Shown: positions 9,457 to 19,577, counted from the first letter of the stretch. The stretch: DNA of 37,352 bases from Endozoicomonas elysicola (GCF_000710775.1 NZ_JOJP01000001.1:2868969-2906320), one strand, 5' to 3'. The notes: generated by a model from the sequence alone, not told the origin. Numbers and translations are program-made.

Positions 9457-9660
9457 ATGAGTTTAAAGTGGACAGATGTTTATGATGTAGCCATTGAACT
9501 CTATGAAGCCTATCCAGATGTAGATCCCAGGTTTATAAATTATGTTGATCTGAGAAGCTGGGTGCTTGCGCTTGAAGGCTTTGAGGATGATCCAGATCGG
9601 TGCGGCGAAAAAATACTCGAAGCTATTCAGATGGCATGGATAGAAGAATCAGAAGACTGA
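9457..9660 (+). CDS. iscX: ISC accessory protein IscX
   Basis: A small acidic protein of 67 residues (E. coli 66) that binds IscS and iron and tunes desulfurase activity. The conserved framework LKWTDV…A.ELYEAYPDVDPRFINYVDLRSWV and DDPDRCGEKILEAIQMAW is intact. It is the last gene of the isc operon, 64 bases after fdx, with GGAG (9444-9447) upstream, and is followed by a clear terminator. Confidence 0.95.
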   Translation: MSLKWTDVYDVAIELYEAYPDVDPRFINYVDLRSWVLALEGFEDDPDRCGEKILEAIQMAWIEESED

Positions 9661-9781
9661 TATCAATTTTTGTCTGATTTGTAATGACGCTCAGCCTGTC
9701 CGGGGTGCGCTGAAAAAACTGTTAATGGGTTGATTGAATTAGAATTTTTATCATTTTTTTATTTTGCTCCCCTATACTATG

Positions 9782-9807
9782 AAAATGCCTCTTTAGAGGC
9801 ATTTTTT
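9782..9807 (+). terminator. Rho-independent terminator after the isc operon
   Basis: AAAATGCCTC and GAGGCATTTT form a perfect 10-base stem with a TTTA loop, followed by further T residues. The A run on the other side could let it work in both directions. Confidence 0.9.
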
Positions 9808-9958
9808 ATATTCCCTGAAAGTACGACCTCGCTTTGATCTTCTTTCGGGGCTATTGATGTTTCGTTGTGAGGCTTGGTGGCTCAGAAAGCGCCAGCAGGT
9901 CATGGAACTTTTGTGTCTGGATTTCGAATGGCTTGCCAGAGCTACTGGAGGTGAAATC

Positions 9959-10777
9959 ATGAATTCTGATCATTCGCCCAAAGCAGGTCAGGTGTTTGCC
10001 CTGCGAGCTGATGAGGATTCATTGTCACTTCCGGTTTTATCATCCGTACACTCTTATGGTGATGAGAAAATCTGCATCACTGATCATCGCGGTTTCTCTA
10101 CTCCCAGGGGGCGTAACCCTGAAGAGTTAGTGCTGGATGCATCAGAGGGTTTCATTCCTCTCTGGGCTGAGGGTGTCAATCTTCGCTGGCGATTTAATGA
10201 GCATGCGGTGAGTTTTTTTCAGCATCCAAATGCAGTCAAGCGTACTGTTCGAAAGCTGCTGTCTGAAGCATTGCTGGCGTGGGGGGCTGCAGCGCCGGTC
10301 AAATTCAGTGAGCGATCAGATACCTGGGATTTCGAGGTTGTTGTGCGACATGCCGACGATTGCAGTGAACACGGTTGTGTTTTGGCGCGGGCATTTTTTC
10401 CGGATTCCGGTCGGCATCATTTAGAGCTTTATCCGGTTATGTTCTCTCTAAGTCGGCAGGAGCAGATCAACACCTTGACTCATGAGACTGGTCATATTTT
10501 TGGTCTACGCCATTTCTTTGCCCAGATCAGCGAGAAGGCATGGCCCAGTGAAATCTTCGGTCATCACAATCCGTTCAGTATCATGAATTATGGAGAGAAG
10601 TCTCAGTTGACCAGAGAGGATGTGGATGATTTGAAAAAACTCTATGAGCTTGCCTGGGGTGGTCAGCTGCCACATATCAATGGTACGCCTGTTGTTTTGG
10701 TAACTCCGTATCATCACCTTGGCCGTTACCACGAATCCTGGGAGGGAAGGGTTGCAGCCAGAGTGTCTGCTTCCTGA
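9959..10777 (+). CDS. Zincin metalloprotease (matrixin/astacin-like) of unknown substrate
   Basis: A 272-residue protein with a complete metzincin signature, HETGHIFGLRH, giving zinc ligands H175, H179 and H185 and catalytic E176. The Met-turn SIMNYG (M209) follows at the usual distance. A segment before the site (residues ~65-150) resembles the strand-helix part of matrixin catalytic domains. No signal peptide, propeptide cysteine switch or membrane segment is visible. GGAGGTG at 9947-9953 selects this ATG; an in-frame ATG at 9854 lacks a comparable site. It is inserted between iscX and ndk, which are adjacent in the Pseudomonas-type order, and has its own gap on both sides. The target is unknown. 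Secretion by the T3SS is only a possibility. Confidence 0.88.
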   Translation: MNSDHSPKAGQVFALRADEDSLSLPVLSSVHSYGDEKICITDHRGFSTPRGRNPEELVLDASEGFIPLWAEGVNLRWRFNEHAVSFFQHPNAVKRTVRKLLSEALLAWGAAAPVKFSERSDTWDFEVVVRHADDCSEHGCVLARAFFPDSGRHHLELYPVMFSLSRQEQINTLTHETGHIFGLRHFFAQISEKAWPSEIFGHHNPFSIMNYGEKSQLTREDVDDLKKLYELAWGGQLPHINGTPVVLVTPYHHLGRYHESWEGRVAARVSAS

Positions 10778-10946
10778 AAGCTGTAATTCTTGATAGAGAG
10801 AACGTTTGAAAGGCTTGGTGGTAATACGGAAAAGGTTTGTTTTTTCTATCATCTTTCACCGGCCAATGATCCTCATGCAGGCCCTTGTTTGTAAAACCTG
10901 AAGAGTGCTTAAACGCTGTTTTTTTGTAACCTTTAGGTCTAAAGGA

Positions 10947-10975
10947 CTGACACTATCGACTCTATTGTATACAAT
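10947..10975 (+). promoter_or_regulatory. Probable ndk promoter
   Basis: CTGACA (10947-10952) and TACAAT (10970-10975) are separated by 17 bases, about 100 bases before ndk. The rest of the 298-base gap after the metalloprotease gene shows no gene or clear terminator. Confidence 0.55.
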
Positions 10976-11075
10976 GCTGCCAGAACTCCAGCTATGGACA
11001 GTTGAGAGAGTCGTACGTTTTTAATAAGTAATAACAATCCCGAAAGGGCACGAAAATGACAATCTGGAGATCGTA

Positions 11076-11507
11076 ATGGCGGTAGAGCGCACTTTATCCA
11101 TTATAAAACCTGATGCAGTAGCCAAGAGTGTCATCGGTAAAATCCTTGCTCGATTTGAGCAGGCCGGATTAAATGTTGTGGCAACCAAAATGCTCCATCT
11201 TTCTGAGGAGCTGGCTGGTGGCTTTTATGCTGAGCACAAAGAGCGTCCGTTTTATAATGACCTGGTTGCTTTCATGACTTCCGGACCTGTTGTTGTGTCC
11301 GTCCTTGAAGGGGAGAATGCGGTAGCATTGAACCGGGAGTTGATGGGAGCCACTAACCCGAAAGAAGCCGCTGAAGGCACTATTCGGGCCGATTTTGCTG
11401 AAACCATCGATGAAAATGCGGTACATGGATCTGACTCGGCAGCGTCTGCTGAGCGTGAAGTGGCCTACTTCTTCGAGGATTCGGAGATTTGCCCCAGAAC
11501 TCGATAA
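11076..11507 (+). CDS. ndk: Nucleoside diphosphate kinase
   Basis: Transfers the gamma-phosphate from ATP to NDPs through a phospho-histidine. It has 143 residues, the E. coli length. H117 in [15 protein letters not shown] is the active-site histidine, and the N-terminal [12 protein letters not shown] is typical. CTGGAG precedes the ATG. It heads the conserved ndk-rlmN-pilF-rodZ-hisS run, with a 103-base gap to rlmN. Confidence 0.97.
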   Translation: MAVERTLSIIKPDAVAKSVIGKILARFEQAGLNVVATKMLHLSEELAGGFYAEHKERPFYNDLVAFMTSGPVVVSVLEGENAVALNRELMGATNPKEAAEGTIRADFAETIDENAVHGSDSAASAEREVAYFFEDSEICPRTR

Positions 11508-11610
11508 TCTGAATCTGGCTGCTGTAGCAGTCGGACAGTGTGTGGGGCTTAGCGTGAATGTACGAGCCATCAGGGGGGAGACCTTCTGGTGGCTTTGAGG
11601 TATTAAAAAG

Positions 11611-12774
11611 ATGTCAGAATTGATCGAGCCATCTATCGATCAGGCCAGCGAACTGGCTGGCGAGCTATCAAGTAAAGAAGCAAAAGTTAATTTGCTGGGC
11701 CTTTCCCGTAAAAAAATGGAAGCTTTTTTTCTCAGTATTGGTGAGAAAAAATTCCGTGCAGAACAAGTTTTGAAGTGGATTCATCATCATCGCGTCGATA
11801 GCTTCGACGAGATGAGCAATATCAGTAAGTCACTTCGTGAGCTGCTCAAAGCGAAAGCAGAAATTCGCGGGCCAGAGGTGGTCAGTAGCCATTTTTCTGA
11901 AGATGGCACCTGTAAGTGGATCGTTCGCGTAGCCAGTGGCAGTTGTGTTGAAACCGTATTTATCCCTGATAATGGCCGTGGAACATTATGCGTTTCCTCC
12001 CAGGCTGGATGTTCTCTGGATTGTAGCTTTTGCTCTACCGGCAAACAGGGGTTTAACTCAGATCTGACTGTCGCTGAAATTATTGGCCAGGTGTGGGTGG
12101 CTGCCCGTCACTTTGGCAATGTGCCCGCAAAAATGGATCGTTCCATTACCAATGTGGTGATGATGGGTATGGGCGAGCCATTGATGAACTTTGATAACGT
12201 TGTTGACGCCATGGATCTGATGATGGATGACCTTGGTTATGGACTTTCAAAACGACGGGTGACGTTGAGTACTTCGGGTGTAGTGCCAGCACTGAGAAAG
12301 TTGAGTGAAGTGTCTAATGTTTCACTGGCCGTTTCTCTGCATGCGCCTAATAATGAGCTGAGAAATCAGCTGGTTCCAATCAATCGGAAGTATCCGCTGG
12401 ATCAGCTGCTTGATGCGATTCATCATTACATGAACAGTTTGACGGATAGCAAGCGGGTCGTTACGATCGAATATACGCTACTTGCTGGTGTTAATGATCA
12501 GCCTGAGCATGCCCGGCAGCTGGTTGCTTTGCTGAAAGATGTGCCCTGTAAATTGAATCTGATTCCTTTCAACCCATTTCCTCATTCAGGATATGAAAGA
12601 CCCAGTAACAATGCAGTGAGACGTTTTCAGGAAAGTTTGCAGCTGGCAGGATTTAATGTCACCGTTAGAAAGACAAGAGGTGATGATATCGGTGCAGCCT
12701 GCGGTCAGCTGGTTGGCAATGTGATGGATAAAACCCGTCGCAGTGAGCGCTACATAGCAGCCAGACAGATTTAA
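11611..12774 (+). CDS. rlmN: Dual-specificity 23S rRNA/tRNA adenine-C2 methyltransferase RlmN
   Basis: A radical-SAM enzyme that makes 2-methyladenosine at A2503 of 23S rRNA and A37 of some tRNAs. It has 387 residues. The [4Fe-4S] cluster cysteines are C134, C138 and C141 in [13 protein letters not shown]364 in GAACGQL corresponds to the methyl-carrying catalytic cysteine (C355 in E. coli). Its own need for an Fe-S cluster fits the nearby isc operon. GAGG about 10 bases before the ATG is a modest ribosome site. Confidence 0.96.
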   Translation: MSELIEPSIDQASELAGELSSKEAKVNLLGLSRKKMEAFFLSIGEKKFRAEQVLKWIHHHRVDSFDEMSNISKSLRELLKAKAEIRGPEVVSSHFSEDGTCKWIVRVASGSCVETVFIPDNGRGTLCVSSQAGCSLDCSFCSTGKQGFNSDLTVAEIIGQVWVAARHFGNVPAKMDRSITNVVMMGMGEPLMNFDNVVDAMDLMMDDLGYGLSKRRVTLSTSGVVPALRKLSEVSNVSLAVSLHAPNNELRNQLVPINRKYPLDQLLDAIHHYMNSLTDSKRVVTIEYTLLAGVNDQPEHARQLVALLKDVPCKLNLIPFNPFPHSGYERPSNNAVRRFQESLQLAGFNVTVRKTRGDDIGAACGQLVGNVMDKTRRSERYIAARQI

Positions 12775-12872
12775 GAGACTGCTTGGGAAATACTGCCATC
12801 ATCACAATGGACGGCTGCTATTCCCGGGCAGCCTCACAGACTTATTCAAAATTTGCAAATGTGGGGATGAGC

Positions 12873-13634
12873 ATGGGAGTCAGATTGAGGCCCATTGCAT
12901 TACTGTTTTCTGTATCACTGGTACTGACTGGCTGTGTCACCACTGACGGCCGGCCTGTCAATGAGAGCAGGGCAGTGGTGGATTACATGAATCTTGCCAG
13001 GGGTTATCTCCAGGGAGGTTATTCTGAAAGGGCGGTTAAACCTCTGCAGAGAGCACTGGAGATAGAGCCTGACTCTCCCGATGTTCACGGTATGCTAGGT
13101 ATGGCTTATCAGAGACAAGGAGAAGACCAACTGGCAGAGAAGGCGTTCAACAGGGCGCTTTCCATTGATCCCGAGGCCTCTGATGTACGCAACAATTTTG
13201 GTGCTTTCCTTTTCTCCAAAAACAGGCTCAAAGAAGCTTACCGCCAGTTTGAGCTTGCTTCACAGGATGTCTCTTATTCCCAACGCAGTCGTACCTTTGA
13301 AAATATGGGTATAGTGGCCCTGCGTCTGGGTAAATCTGAATTGGCTGTTGAGCACTTTATTCGAGCTTTGCGTCTGAATAGCAATCTGCCAAGAGCAAAT
13401 CTTGAGCTTGCTGCTATCTACAAAGATGAAGGTAATCTCTACAAGGGGTGGCAGCACTATCAGGCCTTTGATGAAGTGTCTGATCAGAGCGCCCGTAGTC
13501 TGTTGTTGGGTATTGAGCTGGCAACTGCAAATGGTGCTCAAAGTAAGGCCGCCAGTTATGGGTTACAGCTGGAAAGACTTTATCCCGGCTCTATGGAGCT
13601 GAAGCAATATCGGAGTCGATTGGGTTATGAGTGA
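12873..13634 (+). CDS. pilF: Type IV pilus biogenesis lipoprotein PilF/PilW
   Basis: The outer-membrane lipoprotein pilotin that localises and multimerises the PilQ secretin. From this ATG it is 253 residues, close to the P. aeruginosa protein. A hydrophobic signal peptide ends in the lipobox LTGC (C21 becomes the lipidated residue). Tandem TPR repeats follow, for example ARGYLQGGYSERAVKPLQ and AEKAFNRALSIDPEA. GGGG at 12863-12866 lies 6 bases before this ATG. In-frame ATGs at 12783 and 12867 are alternatives; the first puts 30 extra residues before the signal peptide and is unlikely. The stop overlaps the rodZ start by 8 bases. Confidence 0.9.
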   Translation: MGVRLRPIALLFSVSLVLTGCVTTDGRPVNESRAVVDYMNLARGYLQGGYSERAVKPLQRALEIEPDSPDVHGMLGMAYQRQGEDQLAEKAFNRALSIDPEASDVRNNFGAFLFSKNRLKEAYRQFELASQDVSYSQRSRTFENMGIVALRLGKSELAVEHFIRALRLNSNLPRANLELAAIYKDEGNLYKGWQHYQAFDEVSDQSARSLLLGIELATANGAQSKAASYGLQLERLYPGSMELKQYRSRLGYE

Positions 13635-14574
13635 TCAGGATACTCAGCAAGAAGAAGCCATTCAGCCGGTTTCTCCGGGTGCTGTGCTTGCCCAGGCTCG
13701 TAATAGCCAAGGGCTCTCTATTCCGGAAGTTGCAGAACATCTGAAGATTACTGAAAGCTATGTAAGAGCTATTGAAGAGAGTACGTTTGACGTACTGCCG
13801 CAGGCCGCTTTCGTGCGTGGTTACATCCGGAACTATGCCAGACTGGTAGGTCTCAGTGGTGAAGATCTGGTAAAGGATTTTGACCATTTTATTGGTAATG
13901 ATGGGCTTGATACTCCCCGTTTGCAGGGTTCCAAAAAGGTAAAACCGTTACGTGCTCACAGTACACCCTCTCCGGCTCATGCGCTCGCATTGCTGCTGGT
14001 CGTGTCGCTGGGTGGTTTGAGCTACTACCTCTGGAATAACTGGCTGGATGCTGAGCCAGCAGCAGAGGTTGCCATCATTGAAGAGGTGTCCGAACAACTG
14101 CCTGAATATCTGGAGGCCGTGGAGAATACTCCTCTGGAAACAGATCTTGAAGTAGAAGCAACGGTTGTTGAGGAAAGAGCCTCTTCTGATCCTTCTGTAG
14201 TTGTAGAGCAGGAGTCTGAGCAGGTAGAAGAAAGGCCGGAATTTCCGCCAATTGCCGTCGATAGTGCTGAGATCGTGGATGTTACTGCCGATGATGATGT
14301 CAAAAAAACAGTTCTCGGGCTTGGCAAACCCCTCGTCATTGATTTCTCACAGGATTGCTGGGTAGAAATCAAGGATGCCACCGGTGAGGTCCTTGTATCT
14401 GCTGTGCAGAAAGCAGGTTCTTCAATTAGTCTGGATGTTTTTCCACCGGTCAGTGTTCGGTTTGGTAATACCCCAGGTGTGCAAAATATCGTTTATGATG
14501 GCAAGCCTGTAGCCAGACCCAACTCGAGTACCCGAGTTGCCAGTGTCTTATTGACTGGCAATGGACAGGGGTAA
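13627..14574 (+). CDS. rodZ: Cell-shape protein RodZ
   Basis: A bitopic membrane protein that links MreB filaments to the elongation machinery. It has 315 residues. The cytoplasmic N-terminus is an Xre-like helix-turn-helix domain (SIPEVAEHLKITESYVRAIEE), followed by a basic stretch and one membrane segment at about residues 118-137. A long acidic, Pro/Val/Glu-rich periplasmic linker leads to the C-terminal domain (CWVEIKDATGEVLVSA…FPPVSVRFGNTPGVQNIVYDGKPV). It overlaps pilF by 8 bases. ispG usually follows but is missing here. Confidence 0.93.
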   Translation: MSDQDTQQEEAIQPVSPGAVLAQARNSQGLSIPEVAEHLKITESYVRAIEESTFDVLPQAAFVRGYIRNYARLVGLSGEDLVKDFDHFIGNDGLDTPRLQGSKKVKPLRAHSTPSPAHALALLLVVSLGGLSYYLWNNWLDAEPAAEVAIIEEVSEQLPEYLEAVENTPLETDLEVEATVVEERASSDPSVVVEQESEQVEERPEFPPIAVDSAEIVDVTADDDVKKTVLGLGKPLVIDFSQDCWVEIKDATGEVLVSAVQKAGSSISLDVFPPVSVRFGNTPGVQNIVYDGKPVARPNSSTRVASVLLTGNGQG

Positions 14575-14596
14575 ATTAACTCTCTGAAATTCCAAT

Positions 14597-14670
14597 CCTT
14601 TCTGTGATCTTTACTCTTCACTGCCATGGGCATCCTTTTATGAGAGGACGGTGGGATTGTCACAGAAAGG
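14597..14670. repeat. Long inverted repeat in the rodZ-hisS gap
   Basis: CCTTTCTGTGA (14597-14607) and TCACAGAAAGG (14660-14670) are perfect 11-base complements separated by 52 bases. Inside, CACTG can pair with CGGTG (one G-T), so an extended hairpin is plausible. It has no T tract. It occupies the place where ispG normally sits. It could be a structured leader for hisS, an attenuator or a repeat remnant. Confidence 0.5.
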
Positions 14671-14753
14671 CCTTAACGGTTATAGTTGCCCATTTTCAAG
14701 CCATATCTCCCATTCCAATGGGGTCGGGTGATATTTTTTAGGTTAGAGGGCAT

Positions 14754-16037
14754 TTGAACTTGGGCAAGCAGCTTCAAGCCATTCGCGGGATGAATGACAT
14801 TCTTCCCGAACAGACACCGGTCTGGCAGTACCTTGAGCAGCAGGTACGCTCTGTCCTGACAACTTATGGTTATCAGGAAATCCGAATTCCGGTTGTTGAA
14901 AGCTCTGCTCTGTTCAGCCGGGGGATTGGCTCCGGAACGGATATTGTTGAGAAAGAGATGTACACCTTTGAAGATCGCAATGGTGACAAGCTCTCACTCC
15001 GCCCTGAGGCTACTGCCGGAGTTGTGCGTGCCGGTATTCAGCAGGGACTGTTTTACAATCAGGTTCAACGTTTGTGGACTTCAGGTCCCATGTTTCGCTA
15101 TGAGCGTCCTCAAAAAGGCCGCTATCGCCAGTTCCACCAGATCAGTGTTGAAGCCTACGGCATGACTGGGCCAGATATTGATGCAGAAATGATCATGATG
15201 ACTGCCCGGTTCTGGCAGAAGCTTGGTTTGTCGGAACATGTAACCCTGGAGCTGAATACCCTGGGTACTCTGGAAGCCCGTGTTCGTTACCGTGAAGCAT
15301 TGGTGGCGTACCTTAAGGACTATGAGTCAGAGCTTGATGAAGACAGTCGTCGTCGGCTGACCATTAACCCATTGAGAATCCTTGACAGTAAGGACCGCAA
15401 CACTCAGAAAATTGTTGCCGGGGCACCTGAACTGTTCGACTATCTGGATGAAGAATCCCGGGTTCACTTTACCGGGTTGAAGCAGATTCTGGATGAGGCG
15501 GGTATTGCCTATCGAGTTAACCCGCGACTGGTGCGCGGTCTTGATTACTACGGAAGAACCGTCTTCGAATGGGTAACCGACAGTCTGGGATCTCAGGGTA
15601 CGGTATGTGCTGGTGGCCGATACGATGCACTGGTTGAGATGCTTGGTGGAAAGCCCACGCCTGCCGTTGGCTTTGCCATGGGTATTGAGCGTCTGGTATT
15701 GATGTTGGAAACCCTTCAGTTACTGCCGGAAAGTGTCTCTAATCGGGTAGATGTGGCTGTCGTTGCTGTTGGTGATGGTGTTGTTCATAGAGTTCTGCCA
15801 GTTGTGGAGCGACTGCGTGATGCACTGCCAGAGCTTAAGATTCTGATGAATTGCGGTGGTGGCGGATTTAAAGCTCAAATGAAGCGTGCGGATCGCAGCG
15901 GTGCTGCCTATGCTCTCATTCTGGGTGAAGATGAGCTCGGTTCGGGTATGGTAACTGTCAAGTCGTTGAGAACTGATAGTGCCCAGCAGCAGCTGCCAAT
16001 CGCCGATATGGCCGAATATTTGCAGAAAGTATTATAG
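14754..16037 (+). CDS. hisS: Histidyl-tRNA synthetase
   Basis: A class II synthetase that charges tRNA-His. It has 427 residues (E. coli 424). Visible motifs are [12 protein letters not shown] at the N-terminus, motif 2 with [16 protein letters not shown], the histidine-binding [13 protein letters not shown] and motif 3 with GFAMGIERL, followed by the anticodon-binding domain. There is no ATG. TTG at 14754 or TTG at 14760 must start it; the GAGGG at 14746-14750 is better spaced for 14760. A non-ATG start suggests modest translation. Confidence 0.95.
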   Translation: MNLGKQLQAIRGMNDILPEQTPVWQYLEQQVRSVLTTYGYQEIRIPVVESSALFSRGIGSGTDIVEKEMYTFEDRNGDKLSLRPEATAGVVRAGIQQGLFYNQVQRLWTSGPMFRYERPQKGRYRQFHQISVEAYGMTGPDIDAEMIMMTARFWQKLGLSEHVTLELNTLGTLEARVRYREALVAYLKDYESELDEDSRRRLTINPLRILDSKDRNTQKIVAGAPELFDYLDEESRVHFTGLKQILDEAGIAYRVNPRLVRGLDYYGRTVFEWVTDSLGSQGTVCAGGRYDALVEMLGGKPTPAVGFAMGIERLVLMLETLQLLPESVSNRVDVAVVAVGDGVVHRVLPVVERLRDALPELKILMNCGGGGFKAQMKRADRSGAAYALILGEDELGSGMVTVKSLRTDSAQQQLPIADMAEYLQKVL

Positions 16038-16115
16038 AATGCTGCTGTTCAGTACGCTGCTTGTTGAGAAGAGCGCTCTGTTAACGGTTTTCAGGAAAGA
16101 AGTCAGGAGTAAAGG

Positions 16116-16805
16116 GTGAGTTACCAATCTGATGAAGAGCAGGTAGAACTGCTTAAGAATCTATGGAAAGACTATGGTCAGCCTGTTGTGCTGGGAGTTG
16201 CCATTACACTGGCGGCTGTTTCCGGCTATAACTACTGGCAAAAAACTCAGCATCAGGAAATCTCTGAAGCTTCTTCGCTTTATCAGAATTTGCTGGATAC
16301 TTTGTCTCTGGAGCAGCAGGCACAGTTTGCAGCACCTTTGACCGAAGAGCAGAAGGCGACGGTAGGGCATGTTGTTTCTTCGCTACAGAATGATTATGCA
16401 GATAGCCAATATGCAGCGTTTGCAACGCTCTTTCTGGCTCAGCAGCAAGTTCAGGATAATCAATTGAGTGCTGCCCGGGCTTCTCTTGAGTGGGTGCTGA
16501 TGCATAAACCAGCGGCTGAAGTTCAGACAATGGCCAGCGTTCGACTTGCACGTGTCCTGTTGAGCGAGTCATCCGAGAATGGCCAGCAGGCGCTTGATAT
16601 TCTGACCAAACTGAGTGCAGGCAAGTCTTATGAGGCAACGGTGGAGTCTGCAAAAGGGGATGCATATCTTGCCCTTGGGGATCGCAAACAGGCAGAAGTG
16701 GCATACCAGAAAGCAGTCGATGCAGCACAGGATAATGGCTTGAACCGTCCATTGCTGCAACTCAAATTGGATGATTTGGCAGCAATGGCACCTCAGGAGG
16801 GGTAA
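16116..16805 (+). CDS. yfgM: YfgM family tetratricopeptide protein (SecYEG-associated)
   Basis: A 229-residue membrane-anchored protein. A short cytoplasmic N-terminus leads to one membrane segment at about residues 27-43 (VLGVAITLAAVSGYNYW) and then a periplasmic TPR-like region. In E. coli, YfgM pairs with PpiD at the Sec translocon as a periplasmic chaperone factor. It starts with GTG, preceded by CAGGAG at 16104-16109. It sits between hisS and bamB, the conserved arrangement, with bamB starting 4 bases after its stop. Confidence 0.92.
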   Translation: MSYQSDEEQVELLKNLWKDYGQPVVLGVAITLAAVSGYNYWQKTQHQEISEASSLYQNLLDTLSLEQQAQFAAPLTEEQKATVGHVVSSLQNDYADSQYAAFATLFLAQQQVQDNQLSAARASLEWVLMHKPAAEVQTMASVRLARVLLSESSENGQQALDILTKLSAGKSYEATVESAKGDAYLALGDRKQAEVAYQKAVDAAQDNGLNRPLLQLKLDDLAAMAPQEG

Positions 16806-16809
16806 CGTA

Positions 16810-17976
16810 ATGGAGAGGTTATTCAGGGGTTCTTTAATTCTTCTGCTGATGCTGGGGCTCTCTGCATGCAGTCTTTTTTCATCGGATGAAGAGGAGGTAA
16901 GAACTCCTAAACCTCTCCAGACGATTGCGGAAGAAAAGATACAACTGGTTAAGGTGTGGTCCAGAGGTGTTGGCAAAGGTGTTGGTAATCGTTTTGAGAG
17001 CCTGAAGCCAGCAATGGACGGTGATAAGGTCTTTGTGTCTGGCGCTGAAGGCTCTGTATATGCACTGGAGCGTGACACTGGAAAGGAAGTCTGGAAGAAA
17101 AAACTCAATACCCGGATCGGTGGTGGTGTCAGTGCCTATGCTGGTATGGTTCTGTTGGGTACACTGGATGGTGAAGTAATAGCTCTGAAGCAGGAATCCG
17201 GTGATGAGCTTTGGAGAGCACGGGTAAGTAGCGAGATTCTCAGTGCTCCTGTTACCGATGGGCTCTATGTTGCCGTTCAGAGTATTGACGACCGCCTCAC
17301 AGTGCTAGATGCAGAATCTGGCAAGTATCTCTGGCGTCAGGAAGCACTTCAGCCAGCCCTGACTCTGAGAGGATCTGCCTCACCATTGATGTTCCGTGAA
17401 GCTGTGTTTGCAGGGTTTGCCAGTGGTGAAGCAAAAGCTTTCCGACTGGAAAATGGCGCTCCTCTCTGGAGTTCTCGAGTTGCTGCACCAAAAGGCAGTA
17501 CCGAACTTGAACGGATGGTTGATATCAAAGGTGCTCCACTGATTATTGGTGACACCATTTTCTTTGTCAGTTTTCAGGGCAATGTCGCTGGTCTGGACCT
17601 CTATACCGGTCGGGTTCGCTGGACAAAAGAACTGTCCAGTTATGAATCCATGACGGACGGTTTCGGCTCTATTTACCTGAGCAGCGAAGACAGCTATGTC
17701 AGCTCCATTGATCAGAGAACCGGTGCATCTAACTGGCGTCAGGAAGATTTCGAATTCCGTCAGTTATCAGCACCCGCAGCATTCAGTAGCTACGTGGTCG
17801 TGGGTGATGGCGAGGGTTATGTCCACTTGCTATCTCAGGTTGATGGTAGTCAGGCGGGCCGTTTTAAAGTGGACTCTTCTGCTATTAAGGCTCAGCCTCT
17901 CGTTGATGGAGAGCTGATTCTGGTACTGACAGCAGATGGCGAGTTGGTAGCCTTGAAAGAAAAGGCTTCTGAGTAA
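16810..17976 (+). CDS. bamB: Outer-membrane assembly lipoprotein BamB
   Basis: The beta-propeller lipoprotein of the BAM complex that helps insert beta-barrel proteins. From this ATG it is 388 residues (E. coli 392). The signal peptide ends in the lipobox LSAC, so C20 is lipidated. Repeated blades carry the Trp/Gly pattern of PQQ-like propellers (VYALERDTGKEVWKKKL, VIALKQESGDELWRARV, LTVLDAESGKYLWRQE). AGGAGGGG at 16796-16803 fixes the ATG. The in-frame ATG at 16771 lies within yfgM and would spoil the signal peptide. Confidence 0.95.
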   Translation: MERLFRGSLILLLMLGLSACSLFSSDEEEVRTPKPLQTIAEEKIQLVKVWSRGVGKGVGNRFESLKPAMDGDKVFVSGAEGSVYALERDTGKEVWKKKLNTRIGGGVSAYAGMVLLGTLDGEVIALKQESGDELWRARVSSEILSAPVTDGLYVAVQSIDDRLTVLDAESGKYLWRQEALQPALTLRGSASPLMFREAVFAGFASGEAKAFRLENGAPLWSSRVAAPKGSTELERMVDIKGAPLIIGDTIFFVSFQGNVAGLDLYTGRVRWTKELSSYESMTDGFGSIYLSSEDSYVSSIDQRTGASNWRQEDFEFRQLSAPAAFSSYVVVGDGEGYVHLLSQVDGSQAGRFKVDSSAIKAQPLVDGELILVLTADGELVALKEKASE

Positions 17977-18043
17977 ACAGCGACTGACTGTTCACCATTC
18001 TTGATGGAAAAAGGTGGTGGAATAAGTTGGTGGAGAAAGTTGT

Positions 18044-18077
18044 CGGGCTGAATCCCTAACCGGATTCAGCCCGTTTT
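18044..18077 (+). terminator. Rho-independent terminator after bamB
   Basis: CGGGCTGAATCC and GGATTCAGCCCG form a perfect 12-base stem with a 6-base loop, followed by TTTTC. It closes the hisS-yfgM-bamB unit before der. Confidence 0.9.
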
Positions 18078-18152
18078 CAATTTCGGTTTTACTGGTATTT
18101 CATGCAGTAACCGGCGCATTGTCTGCGTATTTTTGTATTTGTGGTAAAACTT

Positions 18153-19577
18153 ATGGTACCTGTTATTGCCCTGGTGGGCAGGCCGAATGTTGGCAAGTCC
18201 ACCCTGTTTAACCAATTGACCCGCTCTCGCGATGCTTTAGTTGCGAATGTGGCCGGGTTGACCCGTGACCGGAAATACGGCGAGGGTAAGGTTGGCTCGC
18301 ACCCTTACATTGTCATTGATACGGGTGGTATCTCTGGTGATGAAGAGGGGATTGATTCTGCTATGGCGGAACAGTCTCTACTCGCTATTAATGAAGCGGA
18401 TGTGGTGTTATTTCTGGTGGATGCCCGGGCAGGTTTGACCGCTGCCGATGAAATGATCGCCTTGCATCTTCGTAAGCAGGGGAAAAAATACCACCTGGTA
18501 CTAAATAAGGTCGATCGGGTTGATGCTGAGCAGGCTGAAACTGATTTTGCTTCTCTGGGTATAGGTGGGGCTTATCATATCGCAGCGGTTCATGGTCGTG
18601 GCGTCAGTAACATGATCAATAACGTGTTGCTGGAGTGTAGCGATGGGGAGACTGATGAGTCAGATGAGGCTTCGGTTAAGCCCCGAGGCATAAAGATTGG
18701 TATTGTCGGTAGACCAAACGTGGGTAAGTCTACTCTGGTCAACCGTATGCTGGGTGAAGACCGTGTTGTGGTCTATGATCAGGCGGGAACGACCCGTGAC
18801 AGTGTTTATATTCCTTATGAACGCTTTGGTCAGGATTATACGCTGATTGATACTGCAGGTGTGCGCCGACGGGGCAAAGTGTCTGAATCCATCGAAAAGT
18901 TTTCGGTGATCAAGACGTTGCAGGCCATTGAAGACGCCAATGTAGTGGTTCTGGTTCTGGATGCCCGCGAAGGCATTGTTGAACAGGATCTGCATCTGCT
19001 TGGCTTTGTCCTGGATGCCGGTCGTGCCGTGGTGATTGCCCTCAATAAATGGGATGGCATGGAAGAAGAGCAGAAAACTAATGTTAAGGAGGAGTTGAAG
19101 AGACGCCTCGGCTTTATCAATTATGCTCGTATTCACATGATTTCAGCGAAGCACGGTACCGGTGTTGGGAACCTCTACGATTCTATTGAAGAAGCGTATG
19201 AGGCAGCGACTAATAAGTTATCAACTAACCGTCTGACCCGTATTCTGGAAGATGCTGTTAAAGAGCATCAGCCTCCCATGGTCAATAATCGCAGAATCAA
19301 GCTTCGCTATTGTCATGCTGGTGCGATGAATCCGCCAACCATTATCATTCACGGTAATCAGACTGAGCGTGTTCCAGCGGCGTATCGTCGTTATCTGGAA
19401 AATACCTTTCGTAAGGTTTTGAAAATTATGGGTACTCCCATTCGGATCGAATTCCGCTCTGGTGATAACCCTTATGCCGAGAATAAAGAGGTGGATCAGC
19501 GGCAGGCACATCGTAAACGCAGAGTCGAAAAGACGGCCAAGTTTGCCAAAGAAAAGCGTAAAACAAAGCGCTCCTGA
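18153..19577 (+). CDS. der: Ribosome-assembly GTPase Der (EngA)
   Basis: A double-GTPase essential for 50S subunit maturation. From the ATG at 18153 it is 474 residues and begins [16 protein letters not shown], as in E. coli. Two G domains each carry GRPNVGKS (G1), DTGG/DTAGV (G3) and NKVD/NKWD (G4). A C-terminal KH-like domain ([22 protein letters not shown]) and a basic tail follow. GTG at 18141 in the same frame would add four residues; the conserved N-terminus favours 18153, although its ribosome site is weak. Confidence 0.96.
   Translation: MVPVIALVGRPNVGKSTLFNQLTRSRDALVANVAGLTRDRKYGEGKVGSHPYIVIDTGGISGDEEGIDSAMAEQSLLAINEADVVLFLVDARAGLTAADEMIALHLRKQGKKYHLVLNKVDRVDAEQAETDFASLGIGGAYHIAAVHGRGVSNMINNVLLECSDGETDESDEASVKPRGIKIGIVGRPNVGKSTLVNRMLGEDRVVVYDQAGTTRDSVYIPYERFGQDYTLIDTAGVRRRGKVSESIEKFSVIKTLQAIEDANVVVLVLDAREGIVEQDLHLLGFVLDAGRAVVIALNKWDGMEEEQKTNVKEELKRRLGFINYARIHMISAKHGTGVGNLYDSIEEAYEAATNKLSTNRLTRILEDAVKEHQPPMVNNRRIKLRYCHAGAMNPPTIIIHGNQTERVPAAYRRYLENTFRKVLKIMGTPIRIEFRSGDNPYAENKEVDQRQAHRKRRVEKTAKFAKEKRKTKRS

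Noticed and set aside
9854-9958. Longer metalloprotease starting at 9854
   Set aside because: There is no good ribosome site there, whereas GGAGGTG is ideally placed for the ATG at 9959.
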